A stretch of 64,000 bases of DNA from Turnera subulata (Eukaryota; Streptophyta; Magnoliopsida; Malpighiales; Passifloraceae): positions 4,012-68,011 of the forward strand of contig JAKUCV010001047.1 of the NCBI GenBank assembly GCA_028386065.3, read 5' to 3'. The notes beneath the pieces were generated by a model. It saw only the letters and a list, made by a program, of their open reading frames with translations, was not told where the DNA came from and did no database searches. Of this stretch, positions 22,379 through 33,058 are shown piece after piece. Numbering within the stretch: the stretch's first letter is position 1; each line of letters starts with the position of its first letter. Position numbers and translations under genes: made by a program.

Positions 22379-23125
22379 TGTTGAGACTGAAATCTTCTTT
22401 TTGCACTGGTACACTGCTTCTTGCACTGTGTGGTGATGTGGAGTAGACAAGGCTGGGAATATAATAACTGCAGATGTTTCAAGGCGTGCTGCTAATGCCA
22501 CTTTCCTTAAGACAATATTTGCCACCACCACTTTATCCAAAGTCGGTATGCAACAGTGTCTTGCAAATTCGCCTCAGAGATACAGTGAAGCCCCTGGTTG
22601 GAGATGTTTTGCATTAACACCAACAACCCCTTGATCACCTTTCAAAAGTAAACAGAATATCTATCTTGTATGGTAACCTCTGCAGTAGTATACCATACAA
22701 GAATGCAAGGTATTTTGATGTGGTAGGAAATATTTATTTGACAAAAAAAAGGAAAAATAAAAGATGTTTTGTAGGAGGGAATTAGGATGTGTAATAGAGA
22801 GAGGTTTGGAGAGAAAAGAGGAAATGTGTAGAAAGAATTTGTTGGAGAGAAATCAGAAATGTAATAATTTGTACGAATGTTTTCTGATGTCCTCGAGAAA
22901 GATTTGGAAGCCTTTATATAGGCATCTAGGTGCCTATCCAAAAGGATACTTATCCTTTCATAAATTGCATCTTTTCATTGAACTTTAAACTGTGACTTTT
23001 CCAAAAGACACAAAACTCTAACTCTGTACATAATGTAATTTTTACACCAATATCTTTTCAGGAGACATCTTTTCATACCAAAAGGTACACAGTAAAATTC
23101 CTGTGTATTATAAAAATCTCCAACA
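22379..23125 (-). repeat. 3' LTR of copia-2
   Basis: A 747-bp LTR colinear with 27581-28328. It contains the TATA-like CCTTTATATAGG at 22911-22922 (the minus strand reads CCTATATAAAGG). Confidence 0.95.
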
Positions 23126-23141
23126 TTCCCCCACCATTTTT
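23126..23141 (-). other. Polypurine tract of copia-2
   Basis: The minus strand reads AAAAATGGTGGGGGAA directly before the 3' LTR. This is the expected plus-strand primer for reverse transcription. Confidence 0.88.
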
Positions 23142-23668
23142 ATAATACCTTGCAATTCGATAGTTCTGGAAATCTTATGCATAAATGAAAATGTCGGTGA
23201 GACTTGAATTTTCACTTAGTGAATCGTGTATCGCCAATCGGAATTGTCAGTAGACTATGCTTTGAACTAACATCTTCCATGTTGACTGGTTGGACCACAT
23301 ATCCACACACAAGATTTCTCATCCAGAAATGTGATCTTTATAGCCGACACGTTAAAGGCCTTGTGTCTTGTATCTGTTCATGAGTGCTGTTAGAGTTCAA
23401 GCCATAAAACTCCTAGAAGCGGCCACACTTCCACTCACATAGGTAGTCTCTATATCCTTAGTGTTCCCGTTATAAACACTTTCGCAAATACATGCCATAG
23501 AGATCTATTAAGAGCATAAGCTCACCCTTTCTCTTGTCCTAACGGGTACCAAGCACTCTTATCTTGGGATGGAATTTAAAGTGAGTGCTTGCCAGTCATC
23601 CTAATAGTGTACTTTGACTCATTGAACTCAAGATTTGATGTTTTATCAAACGTTGAGTCGAGGTTCCA

Positions 23669-26600
23669 CTATTGGTGACCTATAGAAATTGGCTTGAGAC
23701 CCATCCCATTAGAGGTCTTACTTACCTTATCTCTGGTAAGTCCTTTTGTAAAAGCATCTGCCAAGTTTTGTTGTGACCTCACAAAATCAATGGTGATCAC
23801 CGAATTTCTTATCAATTCTTGTACATAGCTATGTCTTAATCCGATATGTCTAGATTTTCCATTGTAAACTTGGCTATATGCTTTAGACAATGTGGCCTGA
23901 CTGTCACAATGTATTGATATGGGAGAAATTGGTTTGGGCCACAGCGGAATCTCATAAAGTAAATCTTTTAACCATTCCGCTTCTTTGCTAGCAGATGTTA
24001 AGGCCACAAATTCAGATGCCATAGTGGAGTCTGTGCAAAGAGTTTGCTTTTTAGAGCTCCAAGATATTGCACCCCCACCAAGCATGAAGATCCATCCAGT
24101 TACAGATGAATAATCATCTTTATTAGAAATCCAACTAGCATCTGAAAATCCTTCTAACACCGAAGGATATCCGGTATAGCATATACCATAGTTCATAGTT
24201 CGTTTTAAGTACCTTAAAACTCTATGAACTGCCTGCCAATGTTGCTTACCCGGATTGCTAGTAAATCTGCTTAGCTTTCCAACGGCAAATGCAATGTCTG
24301 GCCTTGTACAGGTCATTGCATACATCAAGCAGCCTATAACCTTTGAATATTCCAGTTGTGCTACCGGACTTCCTTGATTTTTAGCCAACTTCAAGTTTGG
24401 ATCAAATGGAGTAGATACCGGAGAACTCTCCAGTTTCTCAAACTTGTTGAGTATTTTCTCAATGTAATGGGATTGCGACAATGTAATCCCATTACTACTC
24501 CTTATAATCTTTATACCAAGAATTACATTTGCTTCTCCCATATCTTTCATATCAAAATTTTCTGACAAGTACTTCTTGGTATTCTCAACTTGATCCATGT
24601 CCGTGCCAAATATAAGCATGTCATCTACGTATAAGCAAATAATCACACCTTTTCCATCTTTGAATTTGCTATATACGCATTTATCAGATGTGTTAATCTT
24701 GTAACCATCTGCAAGCACAACCTCATCAAACTTTTGATGCCATTGCTTAGGTGCTTGTTTAAGTCCATACAAGGACTTCTCAAGTTTACAAACCTTATGT
24801 TCTTGTCCTTGTAGGACAAAACCTTCTGGTTGTTCCATGTAAACTTCCTCATCCAATTCACCATTCAAGAATGCTGTTTTAACATCCATCTGGTGAATAA
24901 CCAGGTTATGTATTGATGCAAGTGCAATCAATAATCTTATTGTAGCAATTCTTGCTACTGGCGAATAGGTATCAAAATAATCTACTCCTTCTTTCTGAGT
25001 AAATCCTTTCGCCACCAACCTGGCCTTGAACTTATCAATAGTTCCATCAACCTTCATTTTCCTTTTGAAAATCCATTTGCATCCAATCGGTTTGGAGCCT
25101 GGTGGTAGGTCTACTAATTTCCAAGTTTTGTTACCCATTATAGAATCCATTTCATCTTGGATTGCTTCTTTCCAGAAGGCTGCATCCTGTGACTTCATAG
25201 CTTCACTATAAGTCTTAGGATCTTCTTCTATATTGTAACAAAATGGTACATGATTTTCAGTACCTTCTTTTATACCTTCAACTAGGTAATAAAAGTCCGA
25301 TGACTGTGTAGTTCTTTTAACTCTTTTGCTCCTTCTTTGCTCAAGTGCATCACTTAAGTCTTCCTTTGTATTTGAGTTTGGAATGTCAAGTGGAGATGCT
25401 ATAGATTTTTGAATGGAATTGAATCTTGTCTCATCAAATAAGGCATCCCTTGATTCAATAACAGTATTAATTGTTATTGCATCATTAGGTTCTATAACCA
25501 TGAACCTATAAGCCTTACTATGATGTGCATATCCTATGAATATGCATTCAATTCCTCTTTCGCCCAATTTTCTTTTCTTAGGCTCAGGAACTCTCACAAT
25601 TGCTCTGCATCCCCAAACTCTTAGATGACTAAGATTTGGTTTTCTTTTGTTCCAAAACTCATATGGGGTGATCTTGCTCCTTTTATTAGGAACTCGATTC
25701 AATATGTAAGTGGCAGTTAATATTGCCTCACCCCAAAATCCTAATCCCAAACTGGAATTAGAGAGCATGGCATTTGCCATCTCTACCAGAACACGGTTCT
25801 TGCGTTCTGCAACATCATTTTGTTGTGGTGTATATGGAGCTGTTGTTTCATGGACTATCCCAGTTGAATTAAAGAAACTTGGATCATAGTATTCACCACC
25901 TCTATCAGTTCTTAATCTTTTGACATGTGATTCACAATGCAATTCAACCTCTAGTTTAAATGCTCTAAATTTATCCATTGCTTCATCTTTAGAATGCAAA
26001 AAATAAACATAGCAAAATCTAGAGTAATCATCAATAAAAGTAACAAAATACTTCTTTCCACCAATAGTAGGATTACTATGCATGTCACAAACATCACTAT
26101 GTACCAATTCAAGAATCTTAGTACTTCTTTCAACTTTTGGGAATGGATGTCTTGTGATTTTAGTAAGCATGCTTGTTTTGCATTGTTGATCACTTTTGTT
26201 AGTGTTAGGAATTATTTCCATTTTCATCATATCTTGCATTTTCCTAACATTCACATGTCCTAACCGATTATGCCATAAGGAAAAAGAAGAAGAATCAACA
26301 GTATAAGCAACAACATACTTATTCTTATTATTGATATTTAACTTGAACATATTATCATACATGTAGCCTTTGCCAACAAAGACACCACCCTTGGATAGAA
26401 TAAATTTGTCTGCCTCAAAAACCATTTTGAAGCCAAACTTGTTTAGCATACTTCCGGACACAAGATTCTTCTTTATCTCAGGCACATAGTACACTTCTGT
26501 AAGTGTAAGTGTCTTTCTAGAGGTGAACTCGAGATCAACACTTCCTTTGCCTTTGATAGTTGCTTTAGTAGCATTCCCCATGTATAAACTTGAACCATCT

Positions 26601-26695
26601 TCTAGGGGCTCAAAGGTCTTGAAGAAATCTTTGTCCTTGCAGACATGTTTTGTTGCTTCGGAATCTATCCACCAACCACCATCATCTTGTACCAT
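23669..26695 (-). CDS. pol: Copia-2 pol: protease, integrase, RT, RNase H
   Basis: A 1008-codon open frame. Protease motif WWIDSEATKHVC at about residues 8-19: the usual DSG is DSE, so activity is doubtful. Integrase HHCC region at about 140-180 (LWHNRLGH...QQCKTS; the second Cys is Ser), then the core with HSDVCD, TDRGGEYYD and NDVAERKNR, keeping all three acidic residues. RT from about 545: IHQMDVKTAFLNGELDEEVY and catalytic YVDDMLIFG. RNase H: GFSDASWIS, STMASEFVALTSASKEAEWL, CDSQATLSKA and QNLADAFTKG. The listed start is only the first Met: homology extends upstream into the gag frame, and a single-base deletion near 26715 seems to separate them. The overall order places it in Ty1/copia. 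Confidence 0.9.
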   Translation of the reverse strand: MVQDDGGWWIDSEATKHVCKDKDFFKTFEPLEDGSSLYMGNATKATIKGKGSVDLEFTSRKTLTLTEVYYVPEIKKNLVSGSMLNKFGFKMVFEADKFILSKGGVFVGKGYMYDNMFKLNINNKNKYVVAYTVDSSSFSLWHNRLGHVNVRKMQDMMKMEIIPNTNKSDQQCKTSMLTKITRHPFPKVERSTKILELVHSDVCDMHSNPTIGGKKYFVTFIDDYSRFCYVYFLHSKDEAMDKFRAFKLEVELHCESHVKRLRTDRGGEYYDPSFFNSTGIVHETTAPYTPQQNDVAERKNRVLVEMANAMLSNSSLGLGFWGEAILTATYILNRVPNKRSKITPYEFWNKRKPNLSHLRVWGCRAIVRVPEPKKRKLGERGIECIFIGYAHHSKAYRFMVIEPNDAITINTVIESRDALFDETRFNSIQKSIASPLDIPNSNTKEDLSDALEQRRSKRVKRTTQSSDFYYLVEGIKEGTENHVPFCYNIEEDPKTYSEAMKSQDAAFWKEAIQDEMDSIMGNKTWKLVDLPPGSKPIGCKWIFKRKMKVDGTIDKFKARLVAKGFTQKEGVDYFDTYSPVARIATIRLLIALASIHNLVIHQMDVKTAFLNGELDEEVYMEQPEGFVLQGQEHKVCKLEKSLYGLKQAPKQWHQKFDEVVLADGYKINTSDKCVYSKFKDGKGVIICLYVDDMLIFGTDMDQVENTKKYLSENFDMKDMGEANVILGIKIIRSSNGITLSQSHYIEKILNKFEKLESSPVSTPFDPNLKLAKNQGSPVAQLEYSKVIGCLMYAMTCTRPDIAFAVGKLSRFTSNPGKQHWQAVHRVLRYLKRTMNYGICYTGYPSVLEGFSDASWISNKDDYSSVTGWIFMLGGGAISWSSKKQTLCTDSTMASEFVALTSASKEAEWLKDLLYEIPLWPKPISPISIHCDSQATLSKAYSQVYNGKSRHIGLRHSYVQELIRNSVITIDFVRSQQNLADAFTKGLTRDKVSKTSNGMGLKPISIGHQ

Positions 26696-26714
26696 ATTGA
26701 TTTCGAAATCATGG

Positions 26715-27557
26715 CTACAAACTTATCAGTTGATGGTGCATCATTCTTGCCTTGAACTTTCTTCCTTTTGAGAAGTCGGCATTCAGACTTGTAGTGTCCT
26801 GGCTTGTTGCAATTGAAGCACACAACCTTTTTCTTGATGGACTTATTGTCTTGAAGCTACTAAATTTTTGCTTTTTAGACTTGTTTTCTTGTCCATCATC
26901 CACCAAGTGTACTTTTGACACTTGAGAATCTTGCTCTTTATCTTCTTCTTCTTTACGAAGGCTCTCCTCAATTCGGAGTTCATTTTCAAGAGCTTGAAGA
27001 CTAATGTCTTCTTTCTTGTGCTTCAACTGCTTCTTAAATTCTTTCAAAGAAGGAGGCAACTTATCTATAATAGATGCTACAATAATGCCGTCATCCATGT
27101 TCAAGTTATGATGCTTGAATGTACCAAGAATATGCTCAATTTCATGAAATTGCTCCAAAACAGATTTATTATCTACCATGCGATAATTATTGAAATTGGA
27201 GACAATGAACTTCTTACTTGGAGCATCCTCCTTTAAGTATCTCTGTTCAAGCAACTCCCACAAGTCCTTTGCTGAAGCAGAGTTGTAGTATGTATCGAAC
27301 ATGGTGTCTGACATTCCATTGAGAATGCTTCCCAAAGCAATGCAATCATCATTATCCCATTTGTTCCGCTTGATAGCATCCTTCTTTGTTTCATCCTCCT
27401 TTTCTTCTGGTCTGGGCTCCTTAAGAACATACAAAATTCCCATTGCAGCTAATAGAAAATGCATCTTCTTTTGCCATCTTCGAAAGTAACCATCATCAAA
27501 GCACTCCAACTTTGCGAAGTTTGGCTCCTTTGGCACAACAACCTTGTTCTTCCCCAT
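26715..27557 (-). CDS. gag: Copia-2 gag (frameshifted near zinc knuckle)
   Basis: Start chosen at the Met of MGKNKVVVPKEPNFAKLECF (27557), 23 bases inside the LTR; the frame is open further upstream into the LTR but only by chance. The N-terminal half matches the UBN2-type copia gag: YFRRWQKKMHFLL, WELLEQRYLKEDAPSKKFI, and LEQFHEIEHILGTF with ASIIDKLPPSLKEFKK. The zinc knuckle CFNCNKPGHYKSEC lies at about 26780-26822 but in a different frame, so a frameshift near 26860 breaks the protein. It would form the particle that packages element RNA. Confidence 0.85.
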   Translation of the reverse strand: MGKNKVVVPKEPNFAKLECFDDGYFRRWQKKMHFLLAAMGILYVLKEPRPEEKEDETKKDAIKRNKWDNDDCIALGSILNGMSDTMFDTYYNSASAKDLWELLEQRYLKEDAPSKKFIVSNFNNYRMVDNKSVLEQFHEIEHILGTFKHHNLNMDDGIIVASIIDKLPPSLKEFKKQLKHKKEDISLQALENELRIEESLRKEEEDKEQDSQVSKVHLVDDGQENKSKKQKFSSFKTISPSRKRLCASIATSQDTTSLNADFSKGRKFKARMMHHQLISL

Positions 27558-27580
27558 AATGCCGAATATTGTCTTAAGAT
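27558..27580 (-). other. Unusually short copia-2 leader without iMet PBS
   Basis: Only 23 bases separate the LTR end from the gag ATG, and they do not contain the usual copia primer site TGGTATCAGAG. Instead the minus strand carries CTTAAGACAATATT, the perfect reverse complement of a 14-base stretch in the LTR. Confidence 0.7.
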
Positions 27581-28328
27581 TGTTGAGACTGAAATCTTCT
27601 TTTTGCACTGGTACACTGCTTCTTGCACTGTGTGGTGATGTGGAGGAGACAAGGCTGTGAATATAATAACTGCAGATGCTTCAAGGCGTGCTGCTAATGC
27701 CACTTTCCTTAAGACAATATTTGCCACCACCACTTTATCCAAAGTCGGTATGCAACGGTGTCTTGCAAATTCGCCTCAGAGATACAATGAAGCCACTGGT
27801 TGGAGATGTTTTGCATTAACACCAACAACCCCTTGATCACCTTCCAAAAGTAAACAGAATATCTATCTTGTATGGTAACCTCTGCAGTAGTATACCATAC
27901 AAGAATGCAAGGTATTTTAATGTGGTAGGAAATATTTATTTGACAAAAAAAAAGGAAAAATAGAAGATGTTTTGTAGGAGGGAATTAGGATGTGTAATAG
28001 AGAGAGGTTTGGAGAGAAAAGAGGAAATGTGTAGAAAGAATTTGTTGGAGAGAAATCAAAAATGTAATAATTTGTACGAATGTTTTCTGATGTCTTGGAG
28101 AAAGATTTGGAAGCCTTTATATAGGCATCAAGGTGCCTATCCAAAAGGATACTTATCCTTTCATAAATTGCATCTTTTCATTGAAATTTAAACTGTGACT
28201 TTTCCAAAAGACACTAAACTGTAACTCTGTACATAATGCAATTTTTACACCAATATCTTTTCAGGAGACATCTTTTCATACCAAAAGGTACACAATAAAA
28301 TTCCTGTGTATTATAAAAATCTCCAACA
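27581..28328 (-). repeat. 5' LTR of copia-2
   Basis: A 748-bp LTR followed by TSD AAAAG. It carries the promoter-like TATA text at 28114-28125 and the 14-base leader-complementary stretch at 27708-27721. Confidence 0.95.
28114..28125 (-). promoter_or_regulatory. TATA box of copia-2 5' LTR
   Basis: The minus strand reads CCTATATAAAGG, a good match to a plant TATA box and conserved in both LTRs. Transcription would start about 30 bp downstream, near 28085, giving an R-U5 of about 500 bp. Confidence 0.6.
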
Positions 28329-28333
28329 AAAAG

Positions 28334-28619
28334 TTTAGTTAAAATGAAAAAATACAAATATAAATTTATAAAGGTAATGTATATTATATATTTAAGCACT
28401 TACATAAATAGTACCTACAGCACCATGAACTTCGACATCCTCATTTTTAAACTAACAATATGGCCATGCTTTGTAGGAGGTACCTATATAAAATATAAAA
28501 AATACAAAAAATAATAAATTTTGCTTCATAAAAAAATTGAAGTAGAACTTGAATTAATACATTTGAATGAGAATATGAATTACATCTGTGATAAATATAT
28601 GTATATCAACAATTTTTTT
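28334..28619 (-). other. hAT-2 3' UTR, AT-rich
   Basis: Non-coding AT-rich DNA between the copia-2 TSD and the transposase C-terminus. It contains an A/T homopolymer stretch near 28611-28630. No feature beyond that is visible. Confidence 0.55.
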
Positions 28620-29122
28620 TTAAAAAAAAAACAAAAGGTTAAAAATAATTGTACCTTCAACTTCAGGCCATGGCCAATCGCGAACACACATCAAAGCTTC
28701 TATTCTTTTTGGATCCAGTCTACTTCGATGTGGATTTACAAACCTACCACCAATACTAAAAGCCGACTCTGAAGCTACTGTGGAGATAAGAATGGCTAAA
28801 AAATCCCATGCAATCCTTTGTAATGTTGGACATTTTAGCCAATTTGACTTCCACCAAGATAATATATCAAAGTGTTGCTCAGGCATTGTCGGTTGTAGTT
28901 TCTCCTCTAAACAATAGTCTAATTCTGTCTTGACACACTAAAAAGAGGATTTCTCATTCACAACTTGGGAATAATTACTTTCCCAACTACCAACTCTTTT
29001 ATGTAGAAGAAGAGGATGAGGATGACTCTGTAATTGAGGAACACATAAATTCACTATGCTGAATATTCCTAGACTTAGCTTTACATTCCCTTAGCTAATC
29101 ATGAAGAATCTTCTTTACCCTC
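28620..29122 (-). pseudogene. hAT-2 transposase, C-terminal dimerisation domain
   Basis: The last coding part of hAT-2. The piece 28620-28886 reads FDILSWWKSN, LAILISTVASESAFSIGGRF and NPHRSRLDPKRIEALMCVRD, the hAT C-terminal dimerisation domain. Upstream on the minus strand (29120-28930) a degraded stretch includes RVKKILHD, CKAKSRNIQHSE and a serine-rich run, with stops. The sequence breaks at 29122 at a TSD (CCCTC) and continues at 44030: joining the two gives an uninterrupted EAESEMERVKKILHD. It is a pseudogene with at least three stops. Confidence 0.85.
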
Positions 29123-29433
29123 TGATGTAAACTTGAAAATAGGGGTGTGTATTATTTTTGATTGTGCTTACAAATGTAAGGGGGGGGGGGGGGGTGGTTT
29201 GTAATTATACTCCTAATTTTACTATTTTACACTTGTTCCCCAAGAATTTTCACTGCTCATTACTTGGTCCCCAATTTCCAAGTTATCCGACTAAATTCAA
29301 GGGACTTGACTTCCAAGGGAAGCCATGGGAGTGTGTTGGAAAGTAGGTGCTTGGCTTTGGGCTTACTTCGGATGGGCTCACACATATTGGGCTTGAGAGT
29401 TTGTCGTGTCCACTAATATTTCGGGTAATATCA
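29123..29433 (-). repeat. 3' LTR of the Tat-like non-autonomous element
   Basis: 311 bp, starting TGATGTAAACTTGAAAATAG and ending CGGGTAATATCA on the plus strand. It carries a run of 15 G at 29180-29194 that is only GAGGGAGAGGG in the other LTR. Confidence 0.82.
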
Positions 29434-29846
29434 ATAGCCCCTTAAATGGTTGAACTTGGAACAAGTTTGAGCATTAATGTATATATGACCTTTTGGATGT
29501 CACCGCTTTTATGGAATATACTTTAGCGAAGACTGCCTCGTTAAAAACCTTATCAGGAAAAAATCCAATGGGATAAAAGCCTGATGAAAGAAAGAGGAGT
29601 CCAATGCATACTCTATTCTTCATCATTGTGAATGTCTCGAACTGAGGGATACATGCTTTTCTTGGTGGTTTGGGTCGGTACCCTTTCCGTTACTTTATAA
29701 AGATCGCAGCCTCCTTTCGGTGCATCATCCACTTCCTGGCTTTTGGACCACTCTCTGAATTGGTTTTTGCTTGAGTTACTTGTTGTACTATCTTCGGGTA
29801 CCTTTTGGCCTTCATTTTGGAACCTCAATGTGATCTTTGTTTGGAA
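29434..29846 (-). other. 3' internal part of the Tat-like element
   Basis: Non-coding in what I can recognise. The minus strand contains AGGCTTTTATCCCATTGG and AAGGTTTTTAACGAGGCAG, a conserved-looking phrase near the 3' ends of various plant LTR elements. A 71-codon ORF at 29613-29828 (minus, sense) has no recognisable domain. The polypurine tract adjoins 29433. Confidence 0.55.
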
Positions 29847-32800
29847 TGAAACGTCCGTGTCCCAATTTTACAAATAAAATACTTAATCAAAAGAAATTTA
29901 CCAAAATGCCCCTGAAACCCGGGACACGAATTACAATACCAAAACAATATCTGAAAATCATAATAAAGCAAGAAGTCATAAAGAACAAGAGGAAACCGGC
30001 TTAACAATCCATAAGTCAACCAGGCATCCAACCGAAACATCATCAGGTATCAAATCCCGGCAACCCGCCGACAAAGTAATCAAAATCAATAATGACATCT
30101 CAACAAAATCCAATGCAGCGGAAGAAATAATCAAAGTAAAAGAAGAGAAGAAAAATGATATGCATGTCGACTCTATGGATCCAACCGGGAGAAGAAGCAC
30201 AGCTACCTGCTGGGATATCCACGTCCGTACTCCGGAAAGGAAGAGAGAGACTGCATGCTAACTAAGAGTCTGAAAAACATCGGTGGCGATTATGTGAGTC
30301 GCCTACTCAGTGAGCAGTATAAATCTAGTTACGTAGGTGTGCAAAGCAAGTTCGAAAGGAAAGTAGAGAAACAAACACAAGTAAGCAAACATACAATAAC
30401 CAGTACCAACATGCCAACCACAAAAAGAAAACAGTTTATATTTTACATCTGTTGTGTGTGTTAAGTTATCTTATTATACTTATTATTCAAGCCCCCCTAC
30501 TGTGTGCGTCGAGCTCGGTCCCGTTTCATGAGACAACCAGGGCGAAAGCCCAATATAACCAGGCATAAAGCCCAAATATCACCATAGAAAGAGAGAGAGA
30601 GAGACAGAGAGAAAGAGGGAGGTAGAAAGGGGTAGGTAGAAGGAGGGAGGTAGAACCGGTCATCACAGACCCATATACTAAACCGCATATACCATGCTAT
30701 CCCGCATGCAAACCCGAGGGGTGTCACCTCCCGCTCGAACCAACCGGTCATCAGCACACAGTAGCCTATCTTCTACTGTACATTATTCTTATTCATACTT
30801 ATAAGTTCATGTGTGCCAAGAGTTGTGATAAAACAGGATTGTGTGAGTTATTATCTCAATCAAGCATCCGGGTTTCCAACCCACAGTACATCACACAGAT
30901 CACCCAGAATCACTCCACATTTTATATCCATAACAATTTAAAAGTCATGCTCATTAGGCAACTAGTAACATACAGGCACATAATACAGATCATGGCATGT
31001 TAGCAAACAGGGCATGTAACTCAGACAAACCAATCTAACAAGCACATGCATACAAACATAAAAAGACTTATAAAGTCACCTCAACGATGATGATTTTGTG
31101 GAGCTTTCCTCAAAACAGATCCTCCAGCTCCCGAGGTAATACCCGTGCCTGAATACCGGCACACACAATAATTACAAAAACAATTATTGCAGACCGTGCA
31201 TGCATGATACTTATATGCTCAACTGAGTGAAACCTGACCCAAACTACCCCGTTAAGTAATTTCAGGGTCTAAGCCCAAAAGGGTATATTTCCTTACTAAA
31301 AACTCCAAAGACAAGGATCTAGGGTTAACTAGGCTTAAGCCCATCCGAATTCAAGATAACCTCTCGAGCCTAAAGCCCACTTCTACAAGTCTGCAATTAT
31401 CCAAAATTATGAATTTGGGCTTAGAGCCCATTCCTTAAAGTCCATAACGAGTTCCCGGGCCTAAAGCCCATCTCCTTAAATCCGAGACTATCCATTTATG
31501 TTATTGGGCCTTGAGCCCATACCCTACAGTCCAGAACAACATACTTGTGCTAAAGTGTTAGGTTGTTAGGCCTGGGCCCGGTTTTCCTACATGCCGTTCT
31601 AAGGTCATTCCCGAGCCCAAGATTTAAACGACCTGAGATTCTATAAGTGTCGGTAAATTTCTGGCCACACACTCTCACACCCCCGCACACGATTTACCAC
31701 TAATCTCAATTATCATAATAAGTACATTCATCCAATTAATCCCCATGAATTATGTACAAAAGGTAACCCGAGTCCAAAACCGGAAAATACCATTTAAAGA
31801 CGAAGAAGATTCTGTGAAGCCAAAACTGTGACCCGAGCCTTGCCGAAAAATTCCCGAGCCTCGTCGGAATATTCCCGAGCTTCGCCGGATTCCAGTCAAC
31901 CTCGCCGGAATTCACCCAAACTGCCAAACACAACCCAACAACAACAAACCAACTCCAATTCAACACAACACCCACAGATCCATAAAACGAATTAGAGAGA
32001 AAGTTAATGAACGGATCCTTACCCGAAACTCTTGCCAATACCGAACCAGTCCATTACCCCAAATCCCAGTCGGGTATTCACGCAGTCACTGCTCGAATAT
32101 GATCAACACACAACTGCCATCACCGATCCATACAACCCAACATCCATTACCAAAAACCAACAACGAAACGAATTGAGGGCGGGGCGGCTGTAGAGGTACT
32201 TACCGGGATTTAAACCTTCACTGCCGGCACCGGTCTGGTCCTAGACTCGCAACCTCGCTGCTCAGAGGAATAAACACCATCAACCGCACGAAATAAGAAG
32301 AAAAAAAAATAGAGAAACCGAGAGAGTTGGAGAAGCTGGCGGCTTACCTCGTCGGTGATGCAACCGCATGCGAGGGATAGCCAATCCCCACCCACAAGCC
32401 CTCTCGATTCCGTCACTGGCCAAACTAGCCTCGGGTCCCTGCTGCTCGACTGCGACGATGGTGGCTCAAAGGCAAAGAGAAGGAAACGGTGGCGGCGGCG
32501 ATGAGTGGTGGAGGGAAAAGAAAAGGCGACGGCGGCGTGGAAGCGACAAGGATGAGACGAGAAGAATCGGGGCGGCCGGAAGGAAAAGAGAATATAGAGA
32601 AAAGGAGAGGTGGGGAGCGGCTACGATTGAAGAGAAAAGAATGAAGAAGGGAGAAAGGGAAAAAGAAAAGGGTGAGGGCTTAGGGTTTTGACCCGCCTGA
32701 GTCAAAATGACGTCGTTTTGCCTTGGGCGCGGTCAACCAGCCCTTCCCTGGTCAAACTTTTTTTTTTCTTTTGCCAAAGCGACGTAGTTTTTGATTAAAA

Positions 32801-33001
32801 CTACGATAACCCCGTTTCACCCCAAACAAGCTCTCAAACTCGGCGAAACTCGAACACCCTATGATACCCATTTAAAATTAACATTTCCAAGGGAAATAAT
32901 TAATTTTCTCAACCAAAAACCCGGAAATAAATCGAGGGAAAAGTTGGAATAAAAATTTCGAAAATTCCATAAATTAGTTTATGAAAATCTGGGGCGTTAC
33001 A
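29847..33001 (-). repeat. 3' LTR of chromovirus
   Basis: A 3155-bp LTR; plus-strand ends TGAAACGTCCGTGTCCC and CTGGGGCGTTACA. It includes a GA microsatellite near 30591-30625, repeated AAGCCCA words at 31270-31560, and ATGACGTCGT at 32707-32716. Long basic or serine-rich ORFs such as 32368-32691 are composition artefacts. Confidence 0.93.
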
Positions 33002-33016
33002 GTTCCACCCCTCTTA
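33002..33016 (-). other. Polypurine tract of chromovirus
   Basis: The minus strand reads TAAGAGGGGTGGAAC directly before the 3' LTR. Confidence 0.85.
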
Positions 33017-33058
33017 ATAAAAAATTTCGTCATCGAAATTTATAAGGCAAGAAAGAAG

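Larger units (their letters stand above)
22379..28328 (-). mobile_element. Full-length Ty1/copia element (copia-2)
   Basis: A 5950-bp minus-strand element with LTRs of 747 and 748 bp that begin TGTTGAGACTGAAATC and end AAAATCTCCAACA on the plus strand, with a perfect TSD AAAAG (22374-22378, 28329-28333). It encodes gag (27557 leftwards), protease, integrase, RT and RNase H in copia order. By-eye LTR differences are few (about 7 in the first 240 bases), so it is among the younger insertions here. Frameshifts at the gag/pol border and an altered protease site make it non-autonomous now. Confidence 0.95.

Noticed and set aside
28620..28886. Independent second hAT element next to copia-2
   Set aside because: Its upstream sequence joins in frame to 44030-44122 once the CCCTC-flanked LTR element is removed, so it is the C-terminus of hAT-2.
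32368..32691. 107-codon Arg/Lys/Glu-rich ORF, repeated at 40293-40610
   Set aside because: It lies in both chromovirus LTRs, is purine-rich on one strand, and its frame is not preserved between the two LTRs.
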